The translations under genes and the position numbers were made by a program. From Chrysomallon squamiferum (taxonomy: Eukaryota > Mollusca > Gastropoda > Neomphalida > Peltospiridae), in NCBI GenBank assembly GCA_012295275.1, contig CM022673.1, forward strand, positions 26,546,761 to 26,610,760: 64,000 bases of DNA. Reading direction: 5' to 3'. Numbering within the stretch: position 1 is the stretch's first letter; each line of letters opens with the position of its first letter. Under the pieces are notes generated by a model. The model had not been told where the DNA came from and did no database searches. It saw only the letters and a list, made by a program, of their open reading frames with translations. Positions 25,046 to 41,018 of the stretch are shown here, in pieces.

Positions 25046-25410
25046 TGTTTTGACGTTACAGTGACTTCACACTGTAGTCTTTTGAAGTTACAGTCACTTC
25101 AAGTTATAGTATTTTAACGTTACAGTCACTTCACGCTATATCCTTTTGTCATTACAGTCACTTCACGCAGTAGTCTTTTAACATTACAGTCACTTCACGC
25201 AGTAGTCTTTTAACATTACAGTCACTTCACGCAGTAGTCTTTTAACATTACAGTCTTCACGCAGTAGTCTTTTAACATTACAGTCACTTCACGCATTAGT
25301 TTTTTTTAACATTACAATAACGTCACTTTATAGTCTTTTAATAATACAGTCACTTCACGCATTTTTTTAACATTAGAATCACTTCACGTTAAAGTCCGTT
25401 CACGGTTTAG
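25046..25410. repeat. 32-bp minisatellite, about 11 copies
   Basis: The unit (TTACAGTCACTTCACGC, then AGTAGTCTTTTAACA) repeats with a 32-base period. TTACAG starts are at 25056, 25088, 25120, 25152, 25184, 25216 and 25248. After a 2-base-shorter copy, degraded copies follow at about 25278, 25312, 25344 and 25372. The central four or five copies are nearly identical and the edges are diverged, the usual sign of unequal exchange in the middle of an array. Confidence 0.93.
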
Positions 25411-25818
25411 TTCCTTCAAAACATGCATCTCACGCCAAAGTCTTTTTCAAGACGTGAAACCATTAAACGATCGAAATGTTAAAAGTAAAACTGATTTAGA
25501 TCTTTAAATAGGCGCTGATTAACATCGTACTGGGTTATAGAAAACAGATAATGATAATAATCAAGTAGAAGAGATTACCACTTCACGTTACGTATTTTAT
25601 AACTTTCGTGTCTTGATTCGAAAGAAGAGGCAACCGTTTGTTACTAAATGAAAATGCAAGTTCATTAAATCCAGGCATTTGTTCCTAAGCAAAGAAAAAG
25701 ATTACTTGCTGTTTTTTCTCCACAACTGCGCCGAATTAAAGCTCTGTTTGTATAAATATGTGTGTATGTATGGATAGGCAGGTAGGTATTATTATTACAA
25801 CGTTTTGCTCATAAGTTC

Positions 25819-29370
<3,552 letters not shown>

Positions 29371-29412
<42 letters not shown>
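29371..29412. repeat. (GT)n microsatellite
   Basis: 21 GT units. Confidence 0.95.
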
Positions 29413-29413
<1 letters not shown>

Positions 29414-29761
29414 TGAACATTCATACATAGAAAGATAAATTAACTCAATCAGTGTTAATTAAGAATTTTCGTCTGAAAATTTACACATAGTAAATTACGA
29501 TTTATGGATTGATGAATTATTTAAAGAAACCTAAAACTTCCTTGTCAGTTAGAGACAGAATATGTCGGACAATTATGAAATAAAAGAAATCATTTAATTA
29601 TTATACTCGTAAAATACCAGACCAAGTAATGGCAATGGTGTAAAATTAAATTAAATAAAAATTAAGCTTACCGCTGAAGTCTTGAATGCTACAAAATAAC
29701 CGGAGGACACGTGGAAACTACACGAAGGGAAGTGATCTAGAGAAATCCACTGAGACAATGA

Positions 29762-29915
29762 AGAGCTGAACTAGAGAAATACAGGAAAGAAACCAACAGT
29801 CATAGAACAGCGAAAGACAGGAAGATGTGGAAACACCATACACAGGCTGTCGTTCTACAACGGGATAGTACGATCACACAGTGTTGATGATGATGATGTT
29901 GATGATGATGATGAC
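29762..29915 (+). mobile_element. Possible 3' end of a non-LTR retrotransposon
   Basis: A 41-codon open stretch (29762-29884, TGA at 29885-29887) reads RAELEKYRKETNSHR, then TAKDRKMWKHHTQAVV, then LQRDSTITQC, a basic tail like the C-termini of many LINE ORF2 proteins. It is followed at once by a (GATGAT)n-type tail to about 29915, and several LINE clades end in short tandem repeats. No reverse transcriptase core is present, so at most this is a 5'-truncated copy. Confidence 0.4.
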
Positions 29916-32900
29916 TGTAACGCTTATAAAAATGAGATAATATGAGTGTATTGCTGGAATCAGTGGCTTTTTGTTTGGTTGTTTTGTATAACTGTGTTTG
30001 TTGCGTTGTTATCTATACATGTGTAAATGTCCTTATGTGCATGCATATGCAGATATGTGCATCATTTCAGTTACAATTTGTTTTGATGTTTTCTTCACGG
30101 ATAAATAAATTATTATTCTGGAAGACGGTATAGTGGCTCCGTTGTTTTTATTTACTTTGTACATACATCAGTTAATTAGTAATACTCATTACAGTGATTT
30201 AAATTTAAAAAAAAAAAAATAAAAATAAAAAAATTAATTATTTATTCTTTTTTAAATAATGAAAAATAAAGCACCGCAACAAAAAAACAAGATTTACTTG
30301 TCACCTGATACCAAACAGAAGCCAATAATAATTAGACGAATTTGAACTTTACGCATACATCGTCTGGACGATTTGTCGCAGAAACTGTCAAATAAAGTCA
30401 GAAAGAACCGTACAAGTGAAGCCATTATTTCTTTAGGGCTTCCACTTTTAATGGAATAAAACGTAAACGAAAAGCACGTAAGCTAGATTTGTGTTTTTTT
30501 GTTGGAGCGGACTGGATGACTGGTTTTTGACGTTTCTGATTGGTGCTTTTAGTGCGCGGGTTAACCAGCGTCTTCCGTCGTCTGCTGATGATAATTATGC
30601 ACGTGGCACCAAGGAGCTGGATTGAGTAGCAGGCTTTATCGCTATTTCTGGCCGAAATATTTTTTTTTTTTTTTTTTTTTCTGAATTTAGATCTCATCTG
30701 AAAGTCACAATGATATAATTTTCTGAATGCTGGAATCGTTCATGAATAAGATTTTATTAGACAGGATTAATAATAATAATAAAATATATATATATATATA
30801 AATAAATAAGTGACCCAAAAGGAAAAATAGATGGGGAAAAGTATTAATAATTGATTATAAAAATCATGATAAAGATCCTGCAGTGTTTTTGTGAAATTTA
30901 TATTACTACATAACACTTATCTATTAATATCTAATTAAAAAAAAAAAAAAAAAAATAAAAATAAAAAATAAGGTGACCTAAAAATCGTTTTAAACGATAA
31001 TGAACCATAACAAAGTGACCGGTGACCTCCATTTGAATTTTTTAAATTTTACATTGTTTGTTGTTCAGTTCTTGTTAAAAATATTATTTAAACATGCATG
31101 ATTAGCGCTCGTAGGTTTATTATTAGTTTTTGTTTACTAAATTAAAATATTTTATAATACACACATTAACTGAAGTTAATTAACTGGACAGTAGTTTGGC
31201 TTTGTGTAACATTAACTCAAGATAAGATTTAATATATCAAAAACGTGTAATATACAAATTGGCATTAACAACAGCATATATTACGTCACACATTAGTTAC
31301 ATAAAAAATACGCAGATGATATTGAGATTTTAGAAACTGAGACTCTGTTTCTAATGTTAACCATCAGGATTCATCACAGGATAGGAAAACAAAAAACTAA
31401 AATATCACATTTTGATTACAGACTCACTATGGTGTCATATCTTTTTCGCTGAGTATATTTTACGTAACCGCTTCATATTTTGTTCGGCAATAACATTAAA
31501 GTCGAGATTTACACGACAATTTTAAGATTACTTACCTTAATCCAAGAAGAGTTATAACCGATAATCTAAACTTGATGGTTTCTAGCCATTTGTAGACGTA
31601 TTTAGAATTTGACAATTTCCTACCTCCATGGAGATTCTTTATTTCTTAATTATGTTGTCCTCGGCGTTCATCCGCGGGGTGAGCGGTAGCAGTATTGTCT
31701 AGCGATGTTAATTAACAGTGAAAGTCCCTCTAGAGAGGAGTCGGGGAAAGCATGCATGGCATTTAAGTCTAGTTAACACTAAGCAAGAGAAGAAGCGACG
31801 TTTTCAAACGTTACAGAATTGCCAAGCAGAACTTTGACCAGAACGCTAATTGAAAACAAACGCGAGCATTTCGTAAACACGTGATGGTGAGAATAGTCTC
31901 GTTATACGAGAACGTTTCAAAGCCGGTGGCGTGAAATTAACGAAATATTAATTAGCGGAATGGCAATTTTAAAATTTGAATTATGTTAACTTAAAAAGAA
32001 AACAACGAAAAAAAAAAAAAAAAAAACCCAACAAAACAACAATAACAGCAACAAAAAACATTCAGAAACTGTTCATTACTTTTTGAATATCTCATCGAAA
32101 CGACAGTATTAATCAAAACAAGCTGCGTGTGTGATATATATGTAATAATGTCGTCTGCTGTGGTGACTTACAGTGTATTAGTGACATGAGTTTACCATTC
32201 GTATTACTTCTGATACAAGCTTTCATTACCGTCCCTGTCAGTTCTGTTTTGCATTCGTGCTTCATTTTTTATATTATTTTTACGTTGTGGCATATTAAGG
32301 AGTATTTTGTAAGATATGGATATTTAATACAGAAGTAATTACTTGAGATTTCTTGTAAAACATATGGATGTTGTCTGTGATAGTTTGTCAATGTTAATCA
32401 AACGTGAAACAAAATACAGCTTGGATATAATTTTTATTTTTATTTATTTATTTATTTATTTTATTTATTTTATTATTATTTTATTTTATTATTATTATTA
32501 TTATTATTTTCTACTTCATTTTTTTTTTTTCTTATCCTAAATTAATGTTACGTAAAGCAAAAAGAAAGAAAAAAAAAAAAGAAAAATTAAAAAAAGCATG
32601 TTAATTAATATTTCAGTTTGTCTTCATTCTGAAACTTTTTATACTTACTACATTTGCGAAACTGTCTCTAATGGTGCAACAGGCCAATATTAATTATTAT
32701 TGTCCCAAAGGTACATTTATTTATCTCTGTATACATTCCAGCTCATAGAATAACTAATGGAATATTTTGTTTCGAAAGAGATAAAATTATTGCGAGGCAG
32801 ACTTCTGAACGGCGGTTTTCAGAATTGCAGAAATGCGGGCGCCATCATATTATAACATTCATGATGAAATTAGTTTCTTTATAAAGAATACACTGATAAA

Positions 32901-33093
32901 TGTATTAAATCTAACATTACATAAACTGTGTGTATGTGTATATGTGTGTGTGTGTGTGTGTGTTTGTGTGTTAGTGTATTTGTATATGTGTAGATGAATG
33001 TGTATTAATGCGTGCGTCAGTATGTGTGTAATAAATAATCATTTTTATTAAACTAATAAAATAAATAATAATAAAAATAACTTCTTCTTCTTA

Positions 33094-33127
<34 letters not shown>

Positions 33128-34100
33128 GGGTTGAATTAACTGAAGGAAAATTATTTTACGAAAACATTATTTCGTCGTCATGTCAACGAAATCAGTTCAC
33201 TTTTGTTTTATTATTTTTATTTATTTATTTTTATTTATTTATTTATTTTTTTTTTTTTTTTTTTTTTTTTTACTGCAGGGATTATCTGTATTTTTCATAA
33301 TATAAATAGTCTTTATATGTATATATATATATATATATATGATAAATATTTTATTACAATAAATGAACAAATAACTCAATAAAGAGATCAAACATGTGTT
33401 TTAAGTGTACAAATTAATGGTGCTAAACCAAAACAAAAAAAAAAAAAAAAAAAAAATTGTTAGTCTCCCGAGAAAAAAACGCCACAGAGATAAACACAAG
33501 TACAATCAAACAAAGTGAAAATCAAGAGAAAAAAAAAAAAAAAATATTAACAAACAACGGTGTCACTGAGGACGTCATCAGCTTGTCGATAACGCCAACA
33601 ATGAAGACGTACTCCCAGAACGACGGCATCGTTATTTAGAGTCGCTTGAAAAACAGTAATTTCCACTGCGCAAAAGCAAAATGGTTTCTTGTAATTGCAT
33701 CGTGTGTCAGTGTCAGGCTGGCGAGAATAATTCCAAAACAAAGTGTGAAAGCCGAGTAAATATGTTTAACAAAACTTGTAAGCGTGTTTCCACACATTTC
33801 GCTGGTACTGGACTCAGCGGTGTTGAAGTATTTAGTGTAACACGGTATCTGGCCGGGGCCAAGGGATATTGAATAAATAACGCTAAATAACTGATTTTTG
33901 ACGGCACGATATTTCAAATAAGTAATGAATTAATCATAAGAGGAAATCTTTTTGCTAATCTTGTTATCACGCAGAATAGTCGCTTGTTTGGTTACTGGTT
34001 GGCCTAAAACGATCGCACGCAAGATCAATCCCTCACAATGTCATCATTTGAATTTTTTTTTTTTTTTTTTTTATTTTTTTTTTTTTTTTTTTTGATTTTC
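29916..34100. other. Intergenic DNA, no gene recognised
   Basis: AT-rich with simple repeats: (AT)n near 30784-30800, (TTTA)n near 32440-32470, (GT)n near 32944-32965 and several poly-A/T runs. Less AT-rich islands at 30420-30640, 31650-31960 and 33550-33870 hold ORFs of 60-90 codons without recognisable domains. The island at 33660-33870 is open on both strands, more typical of a decayed repeat than a gene. Confidence 0.55.
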
Positions 34101-34433
34101 AAACCAGATCTCCGTGGTTTGAGTTTTGCTGCCCGTGGGAAGGTATACACCCCCAAACACGGGCAACGTTTTTCGAGAAGCGGGCCACATGAGACATGGC
34201 TCATTCTCAGGCGGGCCGCAGGTACTAATTTAGACGATTTTTTGTTTTTAACGTAGAGTTTATTTTAAGAAATTTTTCATTTTCATTTACTTCAGGAACT
34301 GTTATAATAATAATAATAAAAAATTACATATTTTTTTGTGTATTAGTAGATACAAAATAGACTCATTTTATAAAATTTGAATTAACGTTATTTTCCTTGT
34401 GAAATTAGGCGGGCCGCTGTTTGCCTATGACTG
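34101..34433. mobile_element. Possible degraded hAT-type element
   Basis: A GC-rich motif GCGGGCCGC occurs twice (about 34212 and 34409). The right end reads GGCGGGCCGCTGTTTGCCTA followed by TGACTG, reminiscent of the ends of hAT elements. The left end is not defined and no target duplication is seen. Confidence 0.35.
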
Positions 34434-35460
34434 ATTTAAACATTACAAGATATTTTCTACAGTTTATTTTTTTATGAGATCTGTAGTTCGATTTTTAATA
34501 AATAGCAAACAATATAGGAGATATTGTTTTCTCATTTCTGAAGAGAAAAGTGAGCAATAAAAAAAAAAAAAAAAAAAAAAATTAAATAAAAGACAGAAAA
34601 TTTACTTTTGGTTTTATAACTTAATATCTGATTAATTATGAATAAAAATTAAAATTTCATACCATAGACAAGATTTGGTAAAAAAAAAAAAAAAAAAAAG
34701 GTTTAACCAACAAACTCTTTATTTAAACCGTCTTTAAAATCATCAAGACAAACTGTAAAACTGTAAAAGTTTATTGCAGAGTTTTAATATTCTGATACGT
34801 GTCAAACATAAACATAAAACGTTCACCAAACATAACAGTATTTAACTAAAATACTCTTCATTTAATCAGTTTTCTAGATCTTAAAGAAGAAATATAGTAA
34901 TAAATGAAGAACGAGATTAATCCTTTATTTAGCGTTTGACATTTTGATGACATTAAAACATTAAATCGAAACATTTTACACTAACATTTAATAAAGTATA
35001 CCACTGATTAAAGATGTTAAGACGTTTTCAAAAGATTCAACAACGAAAACATCTGGATTTTTTTTGTCTTCTACATCTTTGAGGATATAGGTTTTTAATC
35101 AGGGTCGATTTTAATGGCGCTGTTATCACTCTACTTAGAACGCTGAAAGCCAAGATACTGTTACCATACAACAACATAAATTGCAGTGTTCGAGGAAAAT
35201 GATGCAGATGTGAAAGAAACAGAAAGCAAGACTATTGTTTATCGCGCTGAGAATGGATGGGATGCAGAGTGCTCAGAGGGAAATGAGTTCATTACGGCGT
35301 TTAGACGAACTTCCACCATTAAAGCACTTTCTAAACAGCGAGAATCACGTATACAAACATGCAAATTGACTTTTACTGGCTTACATCAGCTGCAGAAAGA
35401 ATCCGTAATGTGCGATAATGTGTAAAACTGCAAAACAAACAAACAAATAAATTATAAATA
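34434..35460. other. Intergenic DNA, no gene recognised
   Basis: AT-rich with A runs at about 34559-34580 and 34680-34699. An ORF at 35186-35425 has fairly ordinary composition but no recognisable domain. Confidence 0.55.
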
Positions 35461-35484
35461 ATAATAATAATATAATATAATGTA

Positions 35485-35526
<42 letters not shown>

Positions 35527-35661
35527 TAAAACAAAAATAAATACATGATAATAATATAATGTAATGGAATATAATAAAAATAATAATAATAATAATAACA
35601 AAACAAACAAAAAATAAATACATAATAATAATATGATGTAATATAATAATAATAATAATAA

Positions 35662-35692
<31 letters not shown>

Positions 35693-35744
35693 AAGAAGAA
35701 GAAAATGATGATGATAATATGAAGAAGAATGTTTTCCATTTCTA

Positions 35745-35785
<41 letters not shown>
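35461..35785. repeat. (AAT)n / (AAG)n / (ATT)n compound tract
   Basis: About 325 bases of AAT triplets broken by TATAATG units, then (AAG)n at about 35662-35703, then (ATT)n. The minus-strand poly-Phe/Tyr/Leu ORFs are artefacts. Confidence 0.92.
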
Positions 35786-37459
35786 TCCTTGTTCTAATCA
35801 AGTCCAGCATGACTTACCTGTTTCATTACTCAGGGTTTGGAAACAATGGTACTCGTAGAATTTGTCACACGTTCACTGTTTTTGATAGTTAATGAAACAA
35901 ACGCAGTAGAACATTAAGTAAAAATGTGCATCTAGGCCAGGCCCTTAATGTTGCTTTAAGGCAAACGACAAACGAGCTGGATAAATTCGGTCACTGTTAC
36001 GAGTTTTTACAAATATAGAAACGAGTGCTTGTTGTATTTCCATATCCCTTGTCAGGAATCTTTGTTTATATCTCAGCCTTAGGACACAATTAGCACTTTT
36101 TGTCCTTCCGCTAGATGTATCCTTGCGTCTTAATGAATACAAATATTGTAATAGTTCTCCGTTCGGAATAATTTTGAATTAATTGTTTAAAAGGACGATG
36201 CATTTATCATCCTTTTGTCATAGTTTTCTTTTAATATTTGTGTTATTTTACTAATTTAGACTATTTTTTTTTTTACTTACCTTGACTTACCCTTTTGTCA
36301 AAATTTTAGTTCAATGAAATATTTTTTTTATTAATTAAGTTTATATTGTATTTATCAAAACAGTTGCTAGTAAAGCAATAAAAAACAATAATAAAAAAAA
36401 AAATAAAAATAAATACTACTTCTGCTACTACTGCTATTACTAACAATAATAATACTATTAAATCAAATTAAAAAAGTAAAAAATAAATTAAAAAAAAATA
36501 AAAAGAAACAGAAATAATAAAACAAAAGCTATATATTTTTATTCATTATTAAGTAGTTAGATCTCTGCCGATCGAAAATGATTATTTATATATCATCAAC
36601 ATTAAAAAATCTTGATGACAATTTGGATGCTTAGAGAAACAAAAAAAAACATTTCCACTTCATAAATCGATGGGAGAAAAAAAAAAAAAAAAAAAAAGAA
36701 GAAAAACAAACAAACAAATAGTTCTTTGGAAACTGTTTTTCAGAACGTAACCACGAATAGATTCAAGGTTAAGCGCGATGAAGTAACGTCACATCACGTA
36801 ACTGAAATGGACAAAACAATAAGTATGTGACGCCTGCTATCAGCGTTGCCAGGACAACTCAAATGTATCCTTCCACCAGCGGAGTATTATCACGTCAAGC
36901 GGTTTTAACTTGGCTTTAACTTTACAAGACGACAATGTCTCGCTGAGATTAGTGAGGTTTGTCATCAAACTTTTCTGACATGGCTATTCTAAATAAGATA
37001 AAATAATTGTTTTTTTCTTTTTCTTCCTGTGGTCGTTGACATATAACCGTATTTATAGAGAGCGGAGCAAGACACTAGTGTCAGTCTATAAAATGGGGTT
37101 TTTTTTGTTGGTTTTTTTGTTGTTGTCGTTCTTGTTGTTCTTATTTTGATATTAAAGAGAGGTGACTGCCTAATTATGTTCTGCTTTTAAATTAATAAGA
37201 CTCAAATTATCTTTTCTTTCCTAAAATAAAAACGAAGCACGAAATGATCTCAAAATTAGTTTCTATTCTTAAGTTAGTAAGAAGTCAATCCCGAAATTAT
37301 GTTCTTTTTAAAATTAAAAACAATGAGAAAAAAAAAAAAAAAAAAACTACATCAGTACATTTTTTTTTTATTGCTGTTGTTGCTATTTTTAAATCAAAAG
37401 GCAACTGTCAAACATCGTCTTTTTATATTTAAAACAGATAAGAGCGAAATTATCTTCAG

Positions 37460-37497
<38 letters not shown>

Positions 37498-37863
37498 TGA
37501 ATTTTTTTTTATTAAACTATTAAAAACGAAACACGCTTGCAAAAATTATCAGAACTGTTCTTCATTTATCATTTTTCTTTGTTACAAAATAAGTCAACCA
37601 TTCTGAAATGTGCTTACACCCTGAAAATGGCACAAGAACTGCTACATACGTACCCAGTGCAGTAATATCTGACCAAGGTTGTATTAGTTCTATTAGATGT
37701 AGGTGACAAATCAGTGTCAAACGTAAATAATGCGGCGAGTGAATGAACGCCACGCGGCTTGAAAGAGTAGTTCCGGTCTGGTAAGGACAACACCCGCGCG
37801 CGCGAACTATGAAAATAGCGTCTGGAAAAAAAACATCCGGTTTTCTGGTCTTTCCGGATTTCA
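35786..37863. other. Intergenic DNA, no gene recognised
   Basis: Mixed composition. The interval 36720-36960 is less AT-rich and contains several ACGTCA/CACGTA-type motifs and an RFX X-box-like palindrome, but no exon could be built. (ATT)n at about 37464-37496. Confidence 0.5.
36845..36858. promoter_or_regulatory. RFX X-box-like palindrome
   Basis: GTTGCCAGGACAAC closely matches the RFX consensus GTTGCCATGGCAAC: both 6-bp half-sites bar one base, and correct spacing. X-boxes mark ciliary gene promoters, but no gene is visible beside this one, so it may be chance. Confidence 0.3.
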
Positions 37864-37993
37864 GGACGCCGGATAATTGGTCCGGTACCTGTAGCTGTTT
37901 TACAACTCGCACTTCTGTTCAAGGTAGAATCCGGATCAGAGAAACGTACCCGCTCTCTGCCAGGCACGAAGCCAATAGCTTAACCGACCCATC
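37864..37993 (-). mobile_element. Possible tRNA-derived SINE fragment
   Basis: On the minus strand GGTCGGTTAAGCTATTGGCT resembles the A-box region of a tRNA-derived SINE. About 50 bases on comes AGTGCGAGTTGTAAAACAGC, like the AGAGCGAGTTTTAACGAC core I recall from a SINE widespread in molluscs. The B box is poor. Assignment is tentative. Confidence 0.4.
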
Positions 37994-38737
37994 ATCGATT
38001 CTTTATTAAGTCTTTATTAAAGTATTTTCACATGTCTTCATTTTCTGTTTATCTTCATTTTACACGACAGGCTTCACAAATCAAACCGTTATAATTTATA
38101 ATATCGACTCGTATTATATCTTTCTTTCTTTTTATTTTTATTCTTTTTTTTTTTTATATATATATATAAATAATAGTTTTGTAATCTTATTACTTGACTG
38201 GGACAAATAGGATTTCTTAATGGGATCTTTAGCGCGATGTCGACATCAGTAGGATATCCCTACGTTTCTAGATTTGCAATTACGTGTAGCGTATCTCCGA
38301 CAAAAATCTACTAATATCTGCTGTTCAGTCATTCTGGTAATTTTTCAAAAAAAACGTGTTTTATGTCGGTTAATAGTTTAAGGCATTTAGATGTGTGATT
38401 TCTTTTTCAGCTACGATCAGTTTGAATGACGTTCGACTTGTTTTTTGAACATACACACATACGTACACATACTTATACACGTACAGAAGCACACATGCAC
38501 GCAAAGACACACGAAGACACACATGAAGACTAAGTTACCTGAATCAACATTTTATTCTAAATATACTTTACAATTTTTTTTTTTTTTTATTCTTATTTAT
38601 ATAAATTTTACTTTTTCATTTTGCAAAATTCTGGAAAAAAGCTTAGAAAAAAGCCAGGCAACAGAATAAAATAAATTTTTAGCATCATTTTTCCCCCCTT
38701 TTTTATAAACTCTAATATCTGTATCTATCTATCTACC

Positions 38738-38741
<4 letters not shown>
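37994..38741. other. Intergenic DNA, no gene recognised
   Basis: AT-rich, with (AT)n near 38156-38168 and short tetranucleotide tracts before the (CA)n repeat. Confidence 0.6.

Positions 38742-38742
<1 letters not shown>

Positions 38743-38794
<52 letters not shown>
38743..38794. repeat. (CA)n microsatellite
   Basis: 26 CA units directly abutting the left arm of an inverted repeat. Confidence 0.95.
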
Positions 38795-38797
<3 letters not shown>

Positions 38798-38934
38798 TAT
38801 GAAACGGAAAAAATCTTAGGTCATTTGCACTACTCATTTGTTTTTTTAAATAATTTTAATCTTTATATTTTAAAAAACAAATAAATAGTGCAAATGACCT
38901 AAGTTTTTTTTCCGTTTCATATTTAAGATCTCTA
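38795..38934. repeat. Fold-back inverted repeat, about 55-bp arms
   Basis: The left arm (38795-38850) starts AAATATGAAACGGAAAAA and contains CTTAGGTCATTTGCACTA. The reverse complement of the right arm (38869-38934) starts with the same bases and carries the same internal motif, with few mismatches. The spacer is about 20-25 AT-rich bases. It could be a fold-back MITE or a snap-back duplication beside the CA repeat. Confidence 0.88.
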
Positions 38935-40389
38935 TAGCAATAACCAACACTGCGGATGAAATAAATAATAACCTGTCCACAAATGACTGTGAAAAGTGAC
39001 GTAAACGTTTTACATCCAAGTTCTGTAATTTCACGCGCACGGGTCTAGTGTTTATGAAACTGGTTTCTGCTAATATTTATAGAACGATTATTACTTCTGT
39101 CAAAACAATAGCTGAACGAATTTCGGAGTTAAAACAGGCGTGAAATTACATCCTGATGAATTCGGAATTAATTTTCTGTAAGCGGTCAGTCCAGCCTTTC
39201 TGTCTTTCTCAGAGACAGGCTGGCAGTTGAGAGATGGAATTAACTTTCAGGAAGAAGGGAGAGGAGCCGACTTTATAAATTATAACAATTAACAACAACA
39301 ACAACAACAACAACAGAAGAAAAAAAGAAGAAAAAAAAAAAAAAGAAGAAGAAAAGAAAAAAAAGAAAACTCTACAGGTTGATAGGTAAAAGAGAAGGTA
39401 TTAACACAAATATAGGATTTCCGATTTTAAACACAAACCTAGTGGAGTCAACAAACGTTATTTGACGATTCTGACTATAGCCAGTTGAAAATGAGGCAAA
39501 AAAATAAATAAATAAAATATATATATATTTAATATTTTAAGCGTAAAAACAGTCAATTTTAACAGAGGACTGACTGGCTGTAATTTGAGATAACGTTAAA
39601 TTAGTTAACGTGTTATGCTTTTTCTAAAATTCAGATATTTTCCGTCCTATAACTTAACCTCTACTAAGATCATGCAGTCCGTTCTAACGAAATGTATACA
39701 ATATCTACTGGTGATACTTAGAGTAAACCGTTAATTGTATTGTCTTTATGAAGCCGTATTGTACATTAAAAATTCGTCGAATCGTAAAATATTTCTTTCT
39801 TTCTTTCTTCCTTTGTTTGTTTTTATTTGTTTTATTTTTCCATCTTTCTTTAAATTTTTATATTATTTTTATTTATTTATTTATTTAAAATTAATATTCT
39901 ATTATTATCTCCATTATCATAATCATCAACAACATCATCAAAAACTTTTTTTAAAATTGTTGATAAATACTTTATTTTGAACAACCTCTAACGTTTAATA
40001 ACATTCCACCGGCTTTTATTTATCAAATCCTTTCCGGTTAGTAAAAAATTAGGAATTAAATACGACGTTAGAAATTCGACTGGATTAAAGGCAACGCTAA
40101 AGAAAGTAAATGTTTTCAGATTTACACAGTGATAACTGGTTTATTTACTGCCAGCAAGTTATGAAATATTTACAGCAGATTGTGGAGATTGGTGACAGAG
40201 CGAAGCTACTGATTCTAAAATGAAAAAAACAAAAAAAACAAACAATGTCGTTAGGGCGTTCCCAGAGGGAATATCGGTGATAAGTTAGTTATCAGTGAGG
40301 GAATTTGAATAATTCACACGTTTTAGATCAAGAAACGTGATATCATCTGATATCCACCTTGTTATTACTGCTGTGGTTTTAGCTTAGTT

Positions 40390-40422
<33 letters not shown>

Positions 40423-40439
40423 TTTATTTTGTTGTTGAT

Positions 40440-40481
<42 letters not shown>

Positions 40482-40530
40482 CAGTTGCCACATTAATAAC
40501 TGGTTACCTACAAAATCTATTAAATTTACT

Positions 40531-40567
<37 letters not shown>

Positions 40568-41018
40568 GGGCGGGGTGGAATGGTTGCCTATACTCACATT
40601 ACTCACATTAAAGGAATGGCAGTTAATATCCCAGTTCATTAATCATCTAACTACTTTGTATCTAACTACATCTCTGGAGCTGTAAACAGAACCGAAACGT
40701 CTTCGTAACACTTACACTACCTTCGTAATATCAAAATGGTCTTTAAATAATTCTCCTCATCCGGCATGCTGATCCCAACCAATTTTCTAAAAACATCGAA
40801 ATTAGGAAATGGTTTCTTGTCACGATCGAGAAATAGCGAAACTACAATTTGTAAGTGATTAATAAACGTGTGGACTTACTCGTCTATAAACCGTTCCCAA
40901 TTATTACAGGCCGAAAGCTTTTTGTATAAATACATTGTTTGTGAAACAGTTTGAAAGATCATGTTCACAGCGAGGATTTTGGTCTCGTAATCCTAAATCG
41001 ATATTTCATAAGTTTATA
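38935..41018. other. Intergenic DNA, no gene recognised
   Basis: Holds (CAA)n at 39296-39315, a purine run at 39316-39370, (TTTA)n near 40406-40428, a T run at 40442-40476 and a (CT)n tract at 40534-40565. Remaining sequence shows no exon pattern. Confidence 0.6.

Noticed and set aside
30425-30697. 90-codon minus ORF with a basic C-terminus
   Set aside because: It opens in a poly-A run (poly-Lys), shows no domain and no splice partners.
33636-33917. Overlapping ORFs on both strands, including a Cys-rich plus-strand start
   Set aside because: Open on both strands with no consistent motif; more likely a decayed repeat than a gene.
35186-35425. 79-codon plus ORF of ordinary composition
   Set aside because: No recognisable domain, no splice structure, and it runs into a simple repeat.
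37562-37967. Two minus ORFs of about 116 codons
   Set aside because: They overlap each other in different frames and cross the SINE-like fragment; no family resemblance.
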